Notes: generated by a model not told the origin, from the sequence alone. Counted from the first letter of the stretch, positions 26,910 through 35,644 are shown. The stretch: 64,000 bases of DNA from an uncultured Clostridium sp. (GCA_947648905.1 CANSPP010000002.1:124001-188000); one strand, 5' to 3'. A program made the numbers and translations.

Positions 26910-27701
26910 CTAACTCAAATTGATTTTATAAACTTGATCATTGTTCTGTACATATAAGTATGTACATCTCTCATAAGAGTTATACTGAATTGCAATTTTG
27001 GAATTTGGATTAACAATACCAATATTCTTTTCAGTTACTGTTGATTTTGCCACGGTTGGACCAGTCTTCAAGAAAAGAATTCTCTTCTCAGCAGGAATGA
27101 CCAGCATCGAATTGTTGAAAATACAATTTCTCAAATTAAGTCCACCAAAAGAAAAAGAATCGAACTTTTGCTTTGTCTGGTTGTTCTTTTCGATGACATA
27201 TACCTTGTAGTTTTTTGCTTCCGTTATTGTTACAACACACCAGCTCTTACTTATATGGTCGTACTTGATAGCTTTAGGAATTTCCTTGATAAGCTGTTTA
27301 AGCTGTTTTCCGTTTACAATGATGTTCAAATGCCCAGCATTATTAATGCTACACATACAATATTCACCCAGTTCATTAATTTCGTAAATGAACGGATCTG
27401 TAATTGTAGTGACTACCTTTGCATGGCAGGAAATTTCTGTCATATAAACGTCAACCAATTCTTTTCTATCTCTTAGATAAAAAAGATGATTTCCTACAAC
27501 TATCATTTTAGAACTTAGCTTAAGAATCAAAGTTGAAAACAATTTCTTTCCGTTAGGACTAAAAATCTCAAGCTCACAAGCTGGATCTTTGGGATTGCGA
27601 CATTTTTTCATCTTTTCGCTAAACGAACACTTGCCATAAAGTGAATTGAATTTTCCAAACAGCATATTGAAAAATTGCTTGACTTTGCTGATTCTACTCA
27701 C
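26910..27701 (-). CDS. 263-residue beta-rich protein co-transcribed with the kinase
   Basis: Overlaps the kinase stop by 4 bases (ATGA type, 27698-27701), so the two are translationally coupled. After a short basic helix the sequence is a series of short beta strands ('KMIVVGNHLFYLRD', 'SWCVVTITEAKNYKVYVIEK', 'SKIAIQYNSYERCTYLYVQ') suggesting a beta-propeller- or WD-like fold; four Cys occur in the first 45 residues. No family recognised. The coupling suggests a dedicated partner, substrate or adaptor of the kinase. Its composition is GC-richer than chromosome neighbours, like the kinase. Confidence 0.7.
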   Translation of the reverse strand: MSRISKVKQFFNMLFGKFNSLYGKCSFSEKMKKCRNPKDPACELEIFSPNGKKLFSTLILKLSSKMIVVGNHLFYLRDRKELVDVYMTEISCHAKVVTTITDPFIYEINELGEYCMCSINNAGHLNIIVNGKQLKQLIKEIPKAIKYDHISKSWCVVTITEAKNYKVYVIEKNNQTKQKFDSFSFGGLNLRNCIFNNSMLVIPAEKRILFLKTGPTVAKSTVTEKNIGIVNPNSKIAIQYNSYERCTYLYVQNNDQVYKINLS

Positions 27702-28876
27702 TTTAACGACAACTCCTCTTTCAGTAAAAAAACTTCATCGGTTCTAGATGTTACAGCTGTTTTTTCCAATCTACCATTTTCTTTCAAATGGACTGCATTG
27801 GTGTCATAATCAAGAATCGTAGAGAAGTTTACAACTTTACGTACCTGCTTTTGAACAAATACGCTATTTCTCTTATAAGAGATGTTGTCTACGTTGTAAT
27901 TCTTGAATTCTCTCAATGCATAACTATCCTGATACGCACGACAACAAGGGCATTTGGAATACCTTGAAGAATTATAATACTGATGCTTTCTACATTTTTT
28001 CAGGTCTTTAGCCTGATTTTCAAGAGAATGCAAGATATTAAATCTCTTATTTCCTTCGAAAATCTGCAAAAAATCACCCTGCAATCCTTCAGACATCCAA
28101 GCTACATGTTTCATTTGGAAACTATCCAGGCTCTTTAAGTCATGATTACCTAAAATCGAAATATGATTCAAGGCTCTCAGGGGTCTGTTATATCCCTTTA
28201 CCAGAGGATAACTTCCGTCATACGGATTGAATCCAACAAGCATTTCAAAAACGACAACAGCTAGTGAAAAGTAGTCAGACTGCTTTGTATAGCCTGTAAT
28301 ATAAATATCAGGCTTACTGAAGTCCCTTACTTTGGGATCAATATACTCAGGCCGTCCAGCTCTATCTGCCTCATAGTCTTCGCCTTTGTTTGCAAATCCC
28401 CATGTGTCAGTATCGCATACATAGATTTTTCCATCTTTAGTCATAAACTGATCTGAATGGAAATCTCCAAAAATAATACCTTCACTATGAAGTTTTTCAA
28501 TGAATCTAGCTAATTCACATGCAATTTTCAAGCTTTCTTTTAAATCGGTCTGTTGCTTTTTGGCTTTAAACTGAAAATCTCTGAGGCTCACCGCATCCGG
28601 AAGTTTGGGCATTACATAGCCCACACATTTTCCTTGGCAGGTGATTATTGCTTCAGGCAATGCAACTGTTGTGAAACGATTTTTGAGTTTCATCAACTCC
28701 TTAAGTTTAAGTTCTTTCTTTCGGCTATCAAGATTCTGATCTTCCAGAGAAAAGATCTTAATAGCTTTATTATTTCGGTCATCGAAATAAATCGTGGATT
28801 GGATACCAACAACTCCCTCTCTAAGATTAGAGAGAAATTTGATGTAATCCCGCTTGTTTGTGAATGTGTAGTTCAT
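27698..28876 (-). CDS. serine/threonine-type protein kinase with C-terminal zinc ribbon
   Basis: 392 residues from ATG 28876 (GGAGGT site just upstream; an in-frame earlier ATG at 28894 overlaps that site). Kinase features: Lys40 in 'NKAIKIF' (VAIK position), 'FGDFHSDQF' at 136-144 (HRDxxxxN loop with Gly for His and Gln for Asn), 'VCDTDTWGF' at 153-161 (DFG position), and 'SDYFSLAVVVFEML' (helix F Asp201). A Cys/His cluster C295, H298, C309, C311-312 forms a zinc-ribbon-like knuckle, followed by a beta-rich tail. This kinase plus ribbon architecture is like that reported for kinases of TerY-P-type modules. It leads a coupled pair with the 263-residue protein. Substrate unknown. Confidence 0.88.
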   Translation of the reverse strand: MNYTFTNKRDYIKFLSNLREGVVGIQSTIYFDDRNNKAIKIFSLEDQNLDSRKKELKLKELMKLKNRFTTVALPEAIITCQGKCVGYVMPKLPDAVSLRDFQFKAKKQQTDLKESLKIACELARFIEKLHSEGIIFGDFHSDQFMTKDGKIYVCDTDTWGFANKGEDYEADRAGRPEYIDPKVRDFSKPDIYITGYTKQSDYFSLAVVVFEMLVGFNPYDGSYPLVKGYNRPLRALNHISILGNHDLKSLDSFQMKHVAWMSEGLQGDFLQIFEGNKRFNILHSLENQAKDLKKCRKHQYYNSSRYSKCPCCRAYQDSYALREFKNYNVDNISYKRNSVFVQKQVRKVVNFSTILDYDTNAVHLKENGRLEKTAVTSRTDEVFLLKEELSLK

Positions 28877-28920
28877 AAAATTACCTCCAATCATAGATTT
28901 TGATTTTGATTACAGTATGT

Positions 28921-28945
28921 TGGTAGTTTACTACCAGTTTGTCAA
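28921..28945 (-). promoter_or_regulatory. kinase-operon promoter region with palindromic operator
   Basis: Minus strand TTGACA (28945-28940), followed by palindrome TGGTAGT-tt-ACTACCA (28921-28936). The -10 is weak (CAACAT at 17 bases or a later TACTGT). The palindrome matches that in the FMN-reductase promoter at 10887-10899. Confidence 0.55.
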
Positions 28946-29081
28946 AGTTCTTAGTTAAGAATTTTGAAAATCTTTAAAACCTCTTAACTGTAGCTTATTC
29001 TATCATTTTTTTTAGTTTTTGTCAATATTATGTGAACATTTTAAAATATTAAGTTTTTATCATATTCTTTATTAATTTAAA

Positions 29082-29107
29082 ATGAGAACTCAAGTCTGAG
29101 TTCTCAT
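29082..29107 (-). terminator. terminator of the ATLF-like protease gene
   Basis: ATGAGAACTCA-agtc-TGAGTTCTCAT, 11-bp stem just after the stop at 29118. Confidence 0.75.
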
Positions 29108-29117
29108 CCGCTTATTT

Positions 29118-30140
29118 CTACTTCCATCCTTTTGCTGCATCATTTATGACATTATAGCTTTCTGGTGCACACTCTTGCAACGCTTCTGGATTTGCCATAT
29201 ATAATGCAAAAGTATCCGCAAAATATTCTACGCTATTTGAAATACCATATTCAAATTCTTCATTGTTGTCGTAGAGCCTTCTAATAGCCATTCTTTCTTT
29301 TTGGTAAACTGTTGTAAAAGATCTTTTGTGGCTTATGAAGTGCTCTTTAAAATCCAAATAGTGGCCAAATTCATGCCAAATGGTTTTACTTAATTCTGGA
29401 GACGAACTTCTAATGAATATCCTACTATCAAAACTTGAACAAAGTCCATACGTAGAGTCTTTTAAAAGTTTCTCGTTAGAAATTCTTATTTTCCATTCCT
29501 CTTTTAGAAATTGCTGTTGCAATTTTTGAGGTAAAGATTTAAATGCTTTATCAGTTATTTCAATTTGTTCATCAATAACATCAACACCGATTTCAATATA
29601 ATTTGGAATATAAGTAAGATTTCTATCGAAAATTTGGCCATATACCCACTTTTTTACATATTGATAAGATTCGTCAATTTTTGAAAGTGAATTTTTTCCA
29701 TCAGTTTCAATTACAAGTGAAAATAACTCCGCAAAAATTGCGTCTCTAGTAGAAGAAGTATTTCTCCTGAACCTTAAGAATAATTTTAATTCACGTTCAT
29801 TCTGATTAACCAATTCTGCAAATTTAATAGATTCTTTGATTTGAGCATATTCCATACTAATATAATATGCAAATGCTATATATATTATATTTGAATGGAT
29901 ATCTAAAGCTCCTACATTCAACCACATTTGTCTCTTGTTAGCATCAGCATAAAATTTACTTAATACCCCTCCAAACTCCTGAGGCATTTTATCTGTTATA
30001 ACTAATTGCCAATCATCTTGGATAAATTTTTTCTTCCAAAAACTTGGGATATTTTTTAATTGAGCGATTATTGCATCAACTTCCCGTTTGCTTATAGTAT
30101 TAGAACGAAGTAAAGGTGATCTTTTTGTATAGTTAGTCAT
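29118..30140 (-). CDS. ATLF-like (anthrax lethal factor-type) metalloprotease with duplicated domain
   Basis: 340 residues, no signal peptide. The C-terminal half has the zinc site HEFGH (256-260) and 'NSVEYFADTFALYM' (302-315) with the third ligand Glu305, the arrangement of the ATLF/Pro-Pro endopeptidase family (M34-like). The N-terminal half looks like a degenerate copy: 'KKKFIQDDWQLVITDK' aligns with 'QQFLKEEWKIRISNEK', and 'RDAIFAELFSLVIE' with the Glu segment, but 'AYYISMEYA' replaces HEFGH. So one active and one dead domain seem to be present. CGG is used in frame at 30084-30086. It lies between the phosphatase and kinase genes as a separate transcription unit. A cytosolic effector protease is plausible. 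Confidence 0.8.
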   Translation of the reverse strand: MTNYTKRSPLLRSNTISKREVDAIIAQLKNIPSFWKKKFIQDDWQLVITDKMPQEFGGVLSKFYADANKRQMWLNVGALDIHSNIIYIAFAYYISMEYAQIKESIKFAELVNQNERELKLFLRFRRNTSSTRDAIFAELFSLVIETDGKNSLSKIDESYQYVKKWVYGQIFDRNLTYIPNYIEIGVDVIDEQIEITDKAFKSLPQKLQQQFLKEEWKIRISNEKLLKDSTYGLCSSFDSRIFIRSSSPELSKTIWHEFGHYLDFKEHFISHKRSFTTVYQKERMAIRRLYDNNEEFEYGISNSVEYFADTFALYMANPEALQECAPESYNVINDAAKGWK

Positions 30141-30252
30141 ACAATGTTCCTCCTTGTATTAAAATAAAGCATCTATAAAAATCACGTATATATAATATCA
30201 CTTTTTTTACATTATGTCAAACTTGCAAAAATAAAAGTGTATTTAATTTATG

Positions 30253-30281
30253 ATAAAAGAGTTCTATATGAACTCTTTTAT
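30253..30281 (-). terminator. terminator of the 971-residue phosphatase gene
   Basis: ATAAAAGAGTTC-tatat-GAACTCTTTTAT, 12-bp stem touching the stop codon at 30281-30283. Confidence 0.75.
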
Positions 30282-33196
30282 TATCTCTCTTCTTCGTTTT
30301 TTAGTTGTTCTAGACATCTTGCAACATTATCAAAATATACTGTTTTTCCATCATTTAATCTTAACAAACAGCCATTACCATAATTTGTAGCTCCACAATC
30401 TATAATTGCATACGAGTCATGTATATCTATTTTATTATCATCTGTAGGTGTATGCCCAATTATAGTAAAGACATTCTTTCTTGCTATATCGTCTTCTTGC
30501 CATACTTCAGAACTACTTTGAGCCTTTATATCACCTATCCTTGCCCATACACTATCGTAAAGTTCTTTTTCTTTATTTTTATCTAAATAGTCTATAACAG
30601 TTTCTTTTTCTCTATCTGAATTTTTGTCTGCTTTTGCATGTACTAAATAAATTTTTTCACCACCAACAGTTATTTCGCTATGCACTGTAGATTGTAATAA
30701 TAGATTTTTAATATTTTCTTGTTCTTCTGGAAATAATTTCAGAAAGTCTTCTTGCGTCTTTCTTCCACCATTTGATTCTCTAATCCAATTTTGCTTTTCA
30801 ATTTCATTGTTTGAAAATAACGCTTGCATCATCATCAATTCATGGTTTCCCACAAAAAGTTCTATTTTGTCTTTATTCTGCAATATATCTTGTAAAATTT
30901 TAATTCCATCTGATCCTCTATCGATTACATCACCTAAAATATATAACTTTTCGCCTTCTTTAATTTGACTTAGCATCATTTTATATAGTTCAAATTGTCC
31001 ATGTAAATCACTACAAACATATATATTCTTTTCTTCATCAACAGTCACTTGTTCTACTTTTTCCTCTTGATTACTATGTTGTATTTTCTTAAATAAATTT
31101 TTAGGACCTTTTCTCTTTGGCTTTAATTTTGCTGTTTTCTTATTATTCTCACTGGGATTTTCTTTACGGTTTTCTTTAATGACAATATCTTCTTTTAGTA
31201 CTTTTTCATATATTTTTTGTGCCATATCTTTATCTGATTTTACTACTTCATTAGCTAAGTGGTCGTGTATGCCTTCATTTTCTATGTCCGCTATTAATTT
31301 TAACAGTTTATTATTTGTTAACTGATTTAAAGCTATTTTTCGAAGTATTTTTTCTCTTAAATCTATATATGTTTTTAAGTTTGTTGGTAATCCCACATGT
31401 TTTCTATAAATTCCGCTTTTTAAATCTTCAGACAAAGCTAGTAATCTAATGCTATCGTTTTTAGAGTTGTTTTCTAAATTCTGAATTACTTGTGAATATT
31501 TGTCTGCTTTTGTCAACTTGTTTTTTAATCCAATAACTTGTACTTTATTTCTTTCTAGTAATTCTTCAAAGTAATTCAACTCAATACTTTCAGATTTTTT
31601 AGAATATTCTTCCTTTATTTCCTTAATTCTGTCGTCACTTAATAATTTGTTATTTCCAAAATCATCTTCTATCCTTCTATTTAGTAAATATATATAGTAT
31701 GAATATTTTCTTTCATTACCTTCTATTATGTTTTCACCATTCGCATTTGAAACTCCAACTTTGTATAAGTTACTAATATAATCCAAAATTAAAATATTAT
31801 ATTTATTTTCTTTGCCTTCTTTTTCTTTAAGTAAGTCAATTGGCTCTAATTGGTCAAATTTTGTAAGCAAATTTTTTAAGTAATTCTGTGCTTTTTCATC
31901 TTTATTTTCTTTTAAATACAATACTAAGGCATTAATTACTGGAATTATTGCGCCTTTTTGAAATTTAATCTTACTTTCAAATTTATCACATTTTTGCATA
32001 ATCGCCATAATCTCTTCTTTTGAGTATATTTTTTCTTCTTTCTTGGTTTTAACATTTTCTCTGTCTTTTTCTTCTTTTGACTTATTCTCTGCCAAAACTT
32101 CTTTCTTTTTTACAACTTTTTTTAATTCCTGGTTTGCATTTTCTAAGTCCTCAACACTTTTTAATACACTTTCATTACCTTTTATTTTATTTTTTTTAAA
32201 CTCTTTATTATCTTGAGTATAATACCAATCATATTTAATTCCATCTTTCAAACTTTTTTTCATTTCTTTTGGAGTTATTTTAATTCCTAATACTTCTAAT
32301 GTTTTTTTATATAGTTTTTCAGCTTCTTCTATTTTTCCTATTGATAATAAATTTCTTATCTTTAATTTTTGTAATTCATAATTTTTTATTGATAATTGTT
32401 CCATATATTTAATCACTGATTCTCTGTCAGAAGTATTGAGTTTCCTAATAATATTTGGTTCATAATAGTATTTTCGTTCAGTATCTAATAATTTTCTAAA
32501 TATGCGTATATTAACATCTGCTTTATCATTTTTCTGATTATTAATATACCAATTTATAGCTATTTTTAGATTATGTTCTACACTTTCTAAATTCCCAATA
32601 TTTTTTAATTCTCCAGTAATATTATCATAGTAATTTTTTAAAAAATTTTTTATTTCTTCACATTTTTGATCAACTTCTTTTTCTGACAAAATTGCTGTAT
32701 CTTCTTTTTTCTCTTTTATAGGCTTGCTCATTATTTTTTTCACTTTATTTTTTATTATATCAAAGAAATTTTCATCTGTTATATTCACTTTTGCACCTAA
32801 CTTCCTTTCATGTTTTGCAATACTCTTCATTTTTAATTTATCAAGTATATTTAGACTAGAGTCAATAGTATTATGTTCTAATTCAAAAGGTAATTTTGAT
32901 TGATTTTTAACACAACTTATATATTCCATTATATCAACATTGTCATTTAATCCTTCTATAATAACAGGATTTAAAATTCTTTCTAATTTTCTTCTTTTTA
33001 TAAATGAAGTTGTAAGTTCATGACATTTTGTAGATATTTTGAAGTTTTTAAATATTTCTTTTCTACGAGTTATAATATCAGATAAGATAGTTGATAGTAC
33101 TCTTCCATCTTCCATAAAATAAGTAATAGTATCATCCTTTTCATCTATTAAGATTTTTTTCACTTTATTATTAAATGTATTAGAATTTTCTTGCAT
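30281..33196 (-). CDS. coiled-coil/helical-repeat protein with C-terminal PPP-family phosphatase
   Basis: 971 residues; paralog of 22299-25649. The N-terminal 370 residues are charged and helical, followed by the shared helical-repeat core beginning 'SKEEIMAIMQKCDKFESKI' (compare 'SKEELMEALKKAERFDTKI' in the paralog). The C-terminal phosphatase shows 'CSDLHGQFELYK', 'GDVIDRGSDG', 'VGNHELMMMQALF', 'HAKADK' and 'GHTPTDD', all metal and catalytic positions of PPP enzymes. The first residues are beta-rich ('DDTITYFMEDGRV'). It lies 110 bases 3' of the vWA gene with a terminator between. AGAAAGGA precedes ATG 33196. Base composition is as AT-rich as the host, unlike the kinase and vWA genes. Confidence 0.85.
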   Translation of the reverse strand: MQENSNTFNNKVKKILIDEKDDTITYFMEDGRVLSTILSDIITRRKEIFKNFKISTKCHELTTSFIKRRKLERILNPVIIEGLNDNVDIMEYISCVKNQSKLPFELEHNTIDSSLNILDKLKMKSIAKHERKLGAKVNITDENFFDIIKNKVKKIMSKPIKEKKEDTAILSEKEVDQKCEEIKNFLKNYYDNITGELKNIGNLESVEHNLKIAINWYINNQKNDKADVNIRIFRKLLDTERKYYYEPNIIRKLNTSDRESVIKYMEQLSIKNYELQKLKIRNLLSIGKIEEAEKLYKKTLEVLGIKITPKEMKKSLKDGIKYDWYYTQDNKEFKKNKIKGNESVLKSVEDLENANQELKKVVKKKEVLAENKSKEEKDRENVKTKKEEKIYSKEEIMAIMQKCDKFESKIKFQKGAIIPVINALVLYLKENKDEKAQNYLKNLLTKFDQLEPIDLLKEKEGKENKYNILILDYISNLYKVGVSNANGENIIEGNERKYSYYIYLLNRRIEDDFGNNKLLSDDRIKEIKEEYSKKSESIELNYFEELLERNKVQVIGLKNKLTKADKYSQVIQNLENNSKNDSIRLLALSEDLKSGIYRKHVGLPTNLKTYIDLREKILRKIALNQLTNNKLLKLIADIENEGIHDHLANEVVKSDKDMAQKIYEKVLKEDIVIKENRKENPSENNKKTAKLKPKRKGPKNLFKKIQHSNQEEKVEQVTVDEEKNIYVCSDLHGQFELYKMMLSQIKEGEKLYILGDVIDRGSDGIKILQDILQNKDKIELFVGNHELMMMQALFSNNEIEKQNWIRESNGGRKTQEDFLKLFPEEQENIKNLLLQSTVHSEITVGGEKIYLVHAKADKNSDREKETVIDYLDKNKEKELYDSVWARIGDIKAQSSSEVWQEDDIARKNVFTIIGHTPTDDNKIDIHDSYAIIDCGATNYGNGCLLRLNDGKTVYFDNVARCLEQLKNEEER

Positions 33197-33236
33197 ATTT
33201 AAAATCCTTTCTCTTTTTTAGACATAATATTAAAAA

Positions 33237-33262
33237 AGGATGGAGAGATTACTCTCCATCCT
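33237..33262 (-). terminator. terminator of the vWA gene
   Basis: AGGATGGAGAG-taat-CTCTCCATCCT followed by TTTTTTA on the minus strand; a canonical intrinsic terminator. Confidence 0.85.
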
Positions 33263-33306
33263 CACCTTAAATCAAGTAAAATTATCGTACAGCCCAACCA
33301 ATAAGG

Positions 33307-33999
33307 TTACGCCATAGATCTCTGTGATACGAACTTCATCAGTCTTCTTAGCTGATGTTCGTCCTTAATCGGAATAGGCTCAACGCCTAAGTCATTGCCA
33401 AGTTTCGACGAATCGATACCGTCAAAGGCTGCTACGAGATATACGATATCTCTCTTCTTGAGTTCCTTGAGTGAATTCTGAACATCGCTCAAGTTGTACT
33501 GCTTGGAGCCATTTTCACCACCATCGGTGAAGATGAGCATAACACCTTTGATCTTGCACTCGCTGACGAGACTGTCATATTGACTGATCATATTGCTACA
33601 ACTTTCGACGATTGCATCGTACATACGAGTTTCGCCTTCAGTCGCTTCATAGGTAGCATCAATGCACTCACCATACTTGAACGGTCTCATGTCGAGAGTA
33701 GAGCCGAAGAATGTCATGGCAGTTTGGATGCATTTGGATTCCTTTGCACCATTAACCGTCTTCTTGACTTCGTTCAGTCCGTCGACAACACCTTTTTCAA
33801 GCCCATTGTGATACATAGAACCAGACTTGTCTACCACGAGGTAGAGCAATGCCTGCTCTGCAGATCTGATTTCATCAGTAGTAATGTTTCCTTTCAGACC
33901 TTTGTTGACAACAATCTCTTCCTGGGGTTCTGTAGTGTCCTCATCCGCATTTAGATACTTTTCCAAATCGTTGAGATAGTCCTGATCGATATTAGCCAT
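33307..33999 (-). CDS. TerY-like von Willebrand factor A (MIDAS) protein
   Basis: 230 residues from ATG 33999, chosen for GAAAGGAAGG just upstream. After an acidic N-terminal tail, a vWA domain carries a full MIDAS: 'DKSGSM' (57-62, DxSxS), the Thr in 'EGETRMYDAI', and 'IFTDGGENG' (Asp). The size and single-domain plan are those of TerY-type vWA proteins that pair with kinases and phosphatases. It has a near-consensus promoter and its own terminator. GC content is clearly higher than the host average, implying transfer. Likely role: metal-dependent scaffold or ligand-binding partner of the kinase/phosphatase set (inferred). Confidence 0.87.
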   Translation of the reverse strand: MANIDQDYLNDLEKYLNADEDTTEPQEEIVVNKGLKGNITTDEIRSAEQALLYLVVDKSGSMYHNGLEKGVVDGLNEVKKTVNGAKESKCIQTAMTFFGSTLDMRPFKYGECIDATYEATEGETRMYDAIVESCSNMISQYDSLVSECKIKGVMLIFTDGGENGSKQYNLSDVQNSLKELKKRDIVYLVAAFDGIDSSKLGNDLGVEPIPIKDEHQLRRLMKFVSQRSMA

Positions 34000-34092
34000 A
34001 ATTAATGCCTTCCTTTCATAAAGTACATGTGTTAGTTTGGTTCTGATCATTTCTACTTGATTAAGGTACAACAATATTTAATTGTCAGTTAT

Positions 34093-34121
34093 ATTATACT
34101 GCTTATGTAAACATTTGTCAA
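34093..34121 (-). promoter_or_regulatory. consensus sigma-A promoter of the vWA gene
   Basis: Minus strand TTGACA (34121-34116), exactly 17 bases, TATAAT (34098-34093). It gives a leader of about 85 bases. The strongest promoter match seen in the window. Confidence 0.9.
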
Positions 34122-34238
34122 GTAGTTTTGCTAGATTTTCCTTTTTATTGCAAAGTGTCAATTAAAAAAGTAAATTCATTTTTGAATATTAATAAACATA
34201 ACTAAGTCTCACATTAGTCTTAATCAATAATAAATATA

Positions 34239-34400
34239 ATGGAAAAACATCTTTCTCTAGATGATAGAAAAAGATTGAAGAAGGAATTGAAAAACGGACT
34301 TCGCAAATTTGAAATTGCCAAATCGATTAATAGAAATCCTTCTACTATCACAAAAAAATTAAAAAAAATAGAAAACTTAAGCCAAGAAATCTATACAATG
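34239..34400 (+). pseudogene. IS30-type transposase N-terminal fragment
   Basis: From ATG 34239 the frame encodes 'HLSLDDRKRLKKELKNGL' then 'FEIAKSINRNPSTITKKLKK', the helix-turn-helix (HTH_38) at the start of IS30-family transposases. The catalytic part is missing: at about 34400 the sequence passes straight into a copy of the PBP gene's 5' end. It marks the right junction of the island. Confidence 0.75.
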
Positions 34401-34603
34401 TATGTGTTGATATTCCTATAGCAATACCTAAATATAAGATTATAATTAGTGCTATTATAAGTAATATTTTTTAAATTTTTTACCTTTTTTTGTTTCTTTT
34501 ATTTCTTCTGATTGCTTTTTATTTTTCATTTCTCTTATTGCTTTTGGTTCTAAATCTTTTTCCTTTTGTCTTCTTACTTTAGAATGCATTTCAAATTATA
34601 AAA
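34400..34603 (-). pseudogene. truncated copy of the PBP gene 5' end
   Basis: 34400-34590 matches 21870-22065 (start and membrane segment of the PBP gene) with a few differences. It then jumps, through the short direct repeat TGCATTT, to sequence equivalent to 22140, losing 74 bases including the promoter. The fragment has no function and is the mirror of the remnant at 22190. Confidence 0.85.
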
Positions 34604-34604
34604 A

Positions 34605-34628
34605 CCAGAGAAGAAATTTCTTCTCTGG
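34605..34628. terminator. perfect palindromic terminator
   Basis: CCAGAGAAGAAA/TTTCTTCTCTGG, 24 bases fully self-complementary, just 3' of the stop of the gene ending at 34662. Confidence 0.65.
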
Positions 34629-34661
34629 CCAAATGACACATAATAATTTATATCAACACAA

Positions 34662-35481
34662 TTATTGATATGTTGGTTGTTCATAAGATATATCACCATT
34701 CTTGTTTATATTAAATAATATTCGTACTGTAATCGAATTGTTGTCTGATAAAACAAATTCGTATTCTCCGTTCTTCTAAATTCCCATATAATGAAGACCA
34801 GTCATATTTTCTTGTTTCAATTGTCTCATTGTTATTCTCCTCATTATCAGATGTGCTTTTTTCTGTATCTGAGCTTGGAATGTTTGAATATTTATTAGCT
34901 TCACTCCAAATGTATTCTCTATTGTTGTTGTTTTTTTGATATATAGTATAATTGTGAGAATAATTGTAAGGTATCTCATTTTTATCTGTTATAGTTAATG
35001 ATATACCTCTGCTTGTCAATTCAGATATATCAACATTAACATTATTATGCGAACTATAACAACGTCTTAGTATCTCTTCTGGTATTGATTTATTACTTTT
35101 TTCTTTTATAATTTCAATTTTTCCGGCAGTAATAATTCTTGCTGGATTAGAAAGCAGTATTCTTCCATCAAAGTAAATTAAGATTTCTTGTCCTTGTTTA
35201 AATCCAATATCTCCTTCATCACTAAAGCTAACCTCATATAAATAATCTGTTTCATTTTCCCTTCCTAAAACTGTTAAATAATTACTATTTACCTTCACAA
35301 TAATTGCTTTTTTAGTTGCTTGCATATTACTGCTGTTTTCTTCTTGATATTTACTTGTTTCTATAGAATTTATAGAATTCTCTTGTTTTTTCACTTTTAA
35401 TTGGTTTACTATAATAAATGTTAATAACAATATTATAACTAACCCAATAATGACTAATATAATTTTAAATTTGTTTTTCAT
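34662..35481 (-). CDS. membrane-anchored/secreted protein of unknown function, with +1 shift at a CGG codon
   Basis: About 272 residues from ATG 35481 (GGAAGGT upstream). N-terminal membrane segment (about 6-26), then a small beta-barrel-like domain ('AIIVKVNSNYLTVLGREN', 'KQGQEILIYFDGRILLSNP', 'RIITAGKIEII') and a Ser/Thr/Asn-rich linker. The zero frame reads GAA CGG AGA at 34768-34770 and ends in unrelated residues; skipping C gives 'LEEGEYEFVLSDNNSITVRI' and a stop at 34662-34664, just before the terminator. No family is recognised. It lies between the PBP remnant and the M41-like gene, so it may have come with the right border. Confidence 0.7.
34768..34770 (-). other. +1 shift site (CGG A)
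   Basis: Zero frame GAA GAA CGG AGA ATA; restored frame GAA GAA (C) GGA GAA TAC. Confidence 0.75.
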
Positions 35482-35610
35482 CACTATTACCTTCCATATA
35501 TTTTTATCATAAGTATTTCCTAAATTATTACAAAATAGTTTTATCACACTAATATCTTTTTGTCAATTACTAAATAACACTTTTAGTGTTACATTATGCT
35601 AAATAAAAAA

Positions 35611-35631
35611 GGTAGTATATTATATACTACC
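35611..35631 (-). terminator. terminator of the M41-like gene
   Basis: GGTAGTATA-tta-TATACTACC followed by TTTTTTATTT on the minus strand. A diverged copy lies at 22157-22178. Confidence 0.75.
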
Positions 35632-35644
35632 CTTTAGGCTTTCT

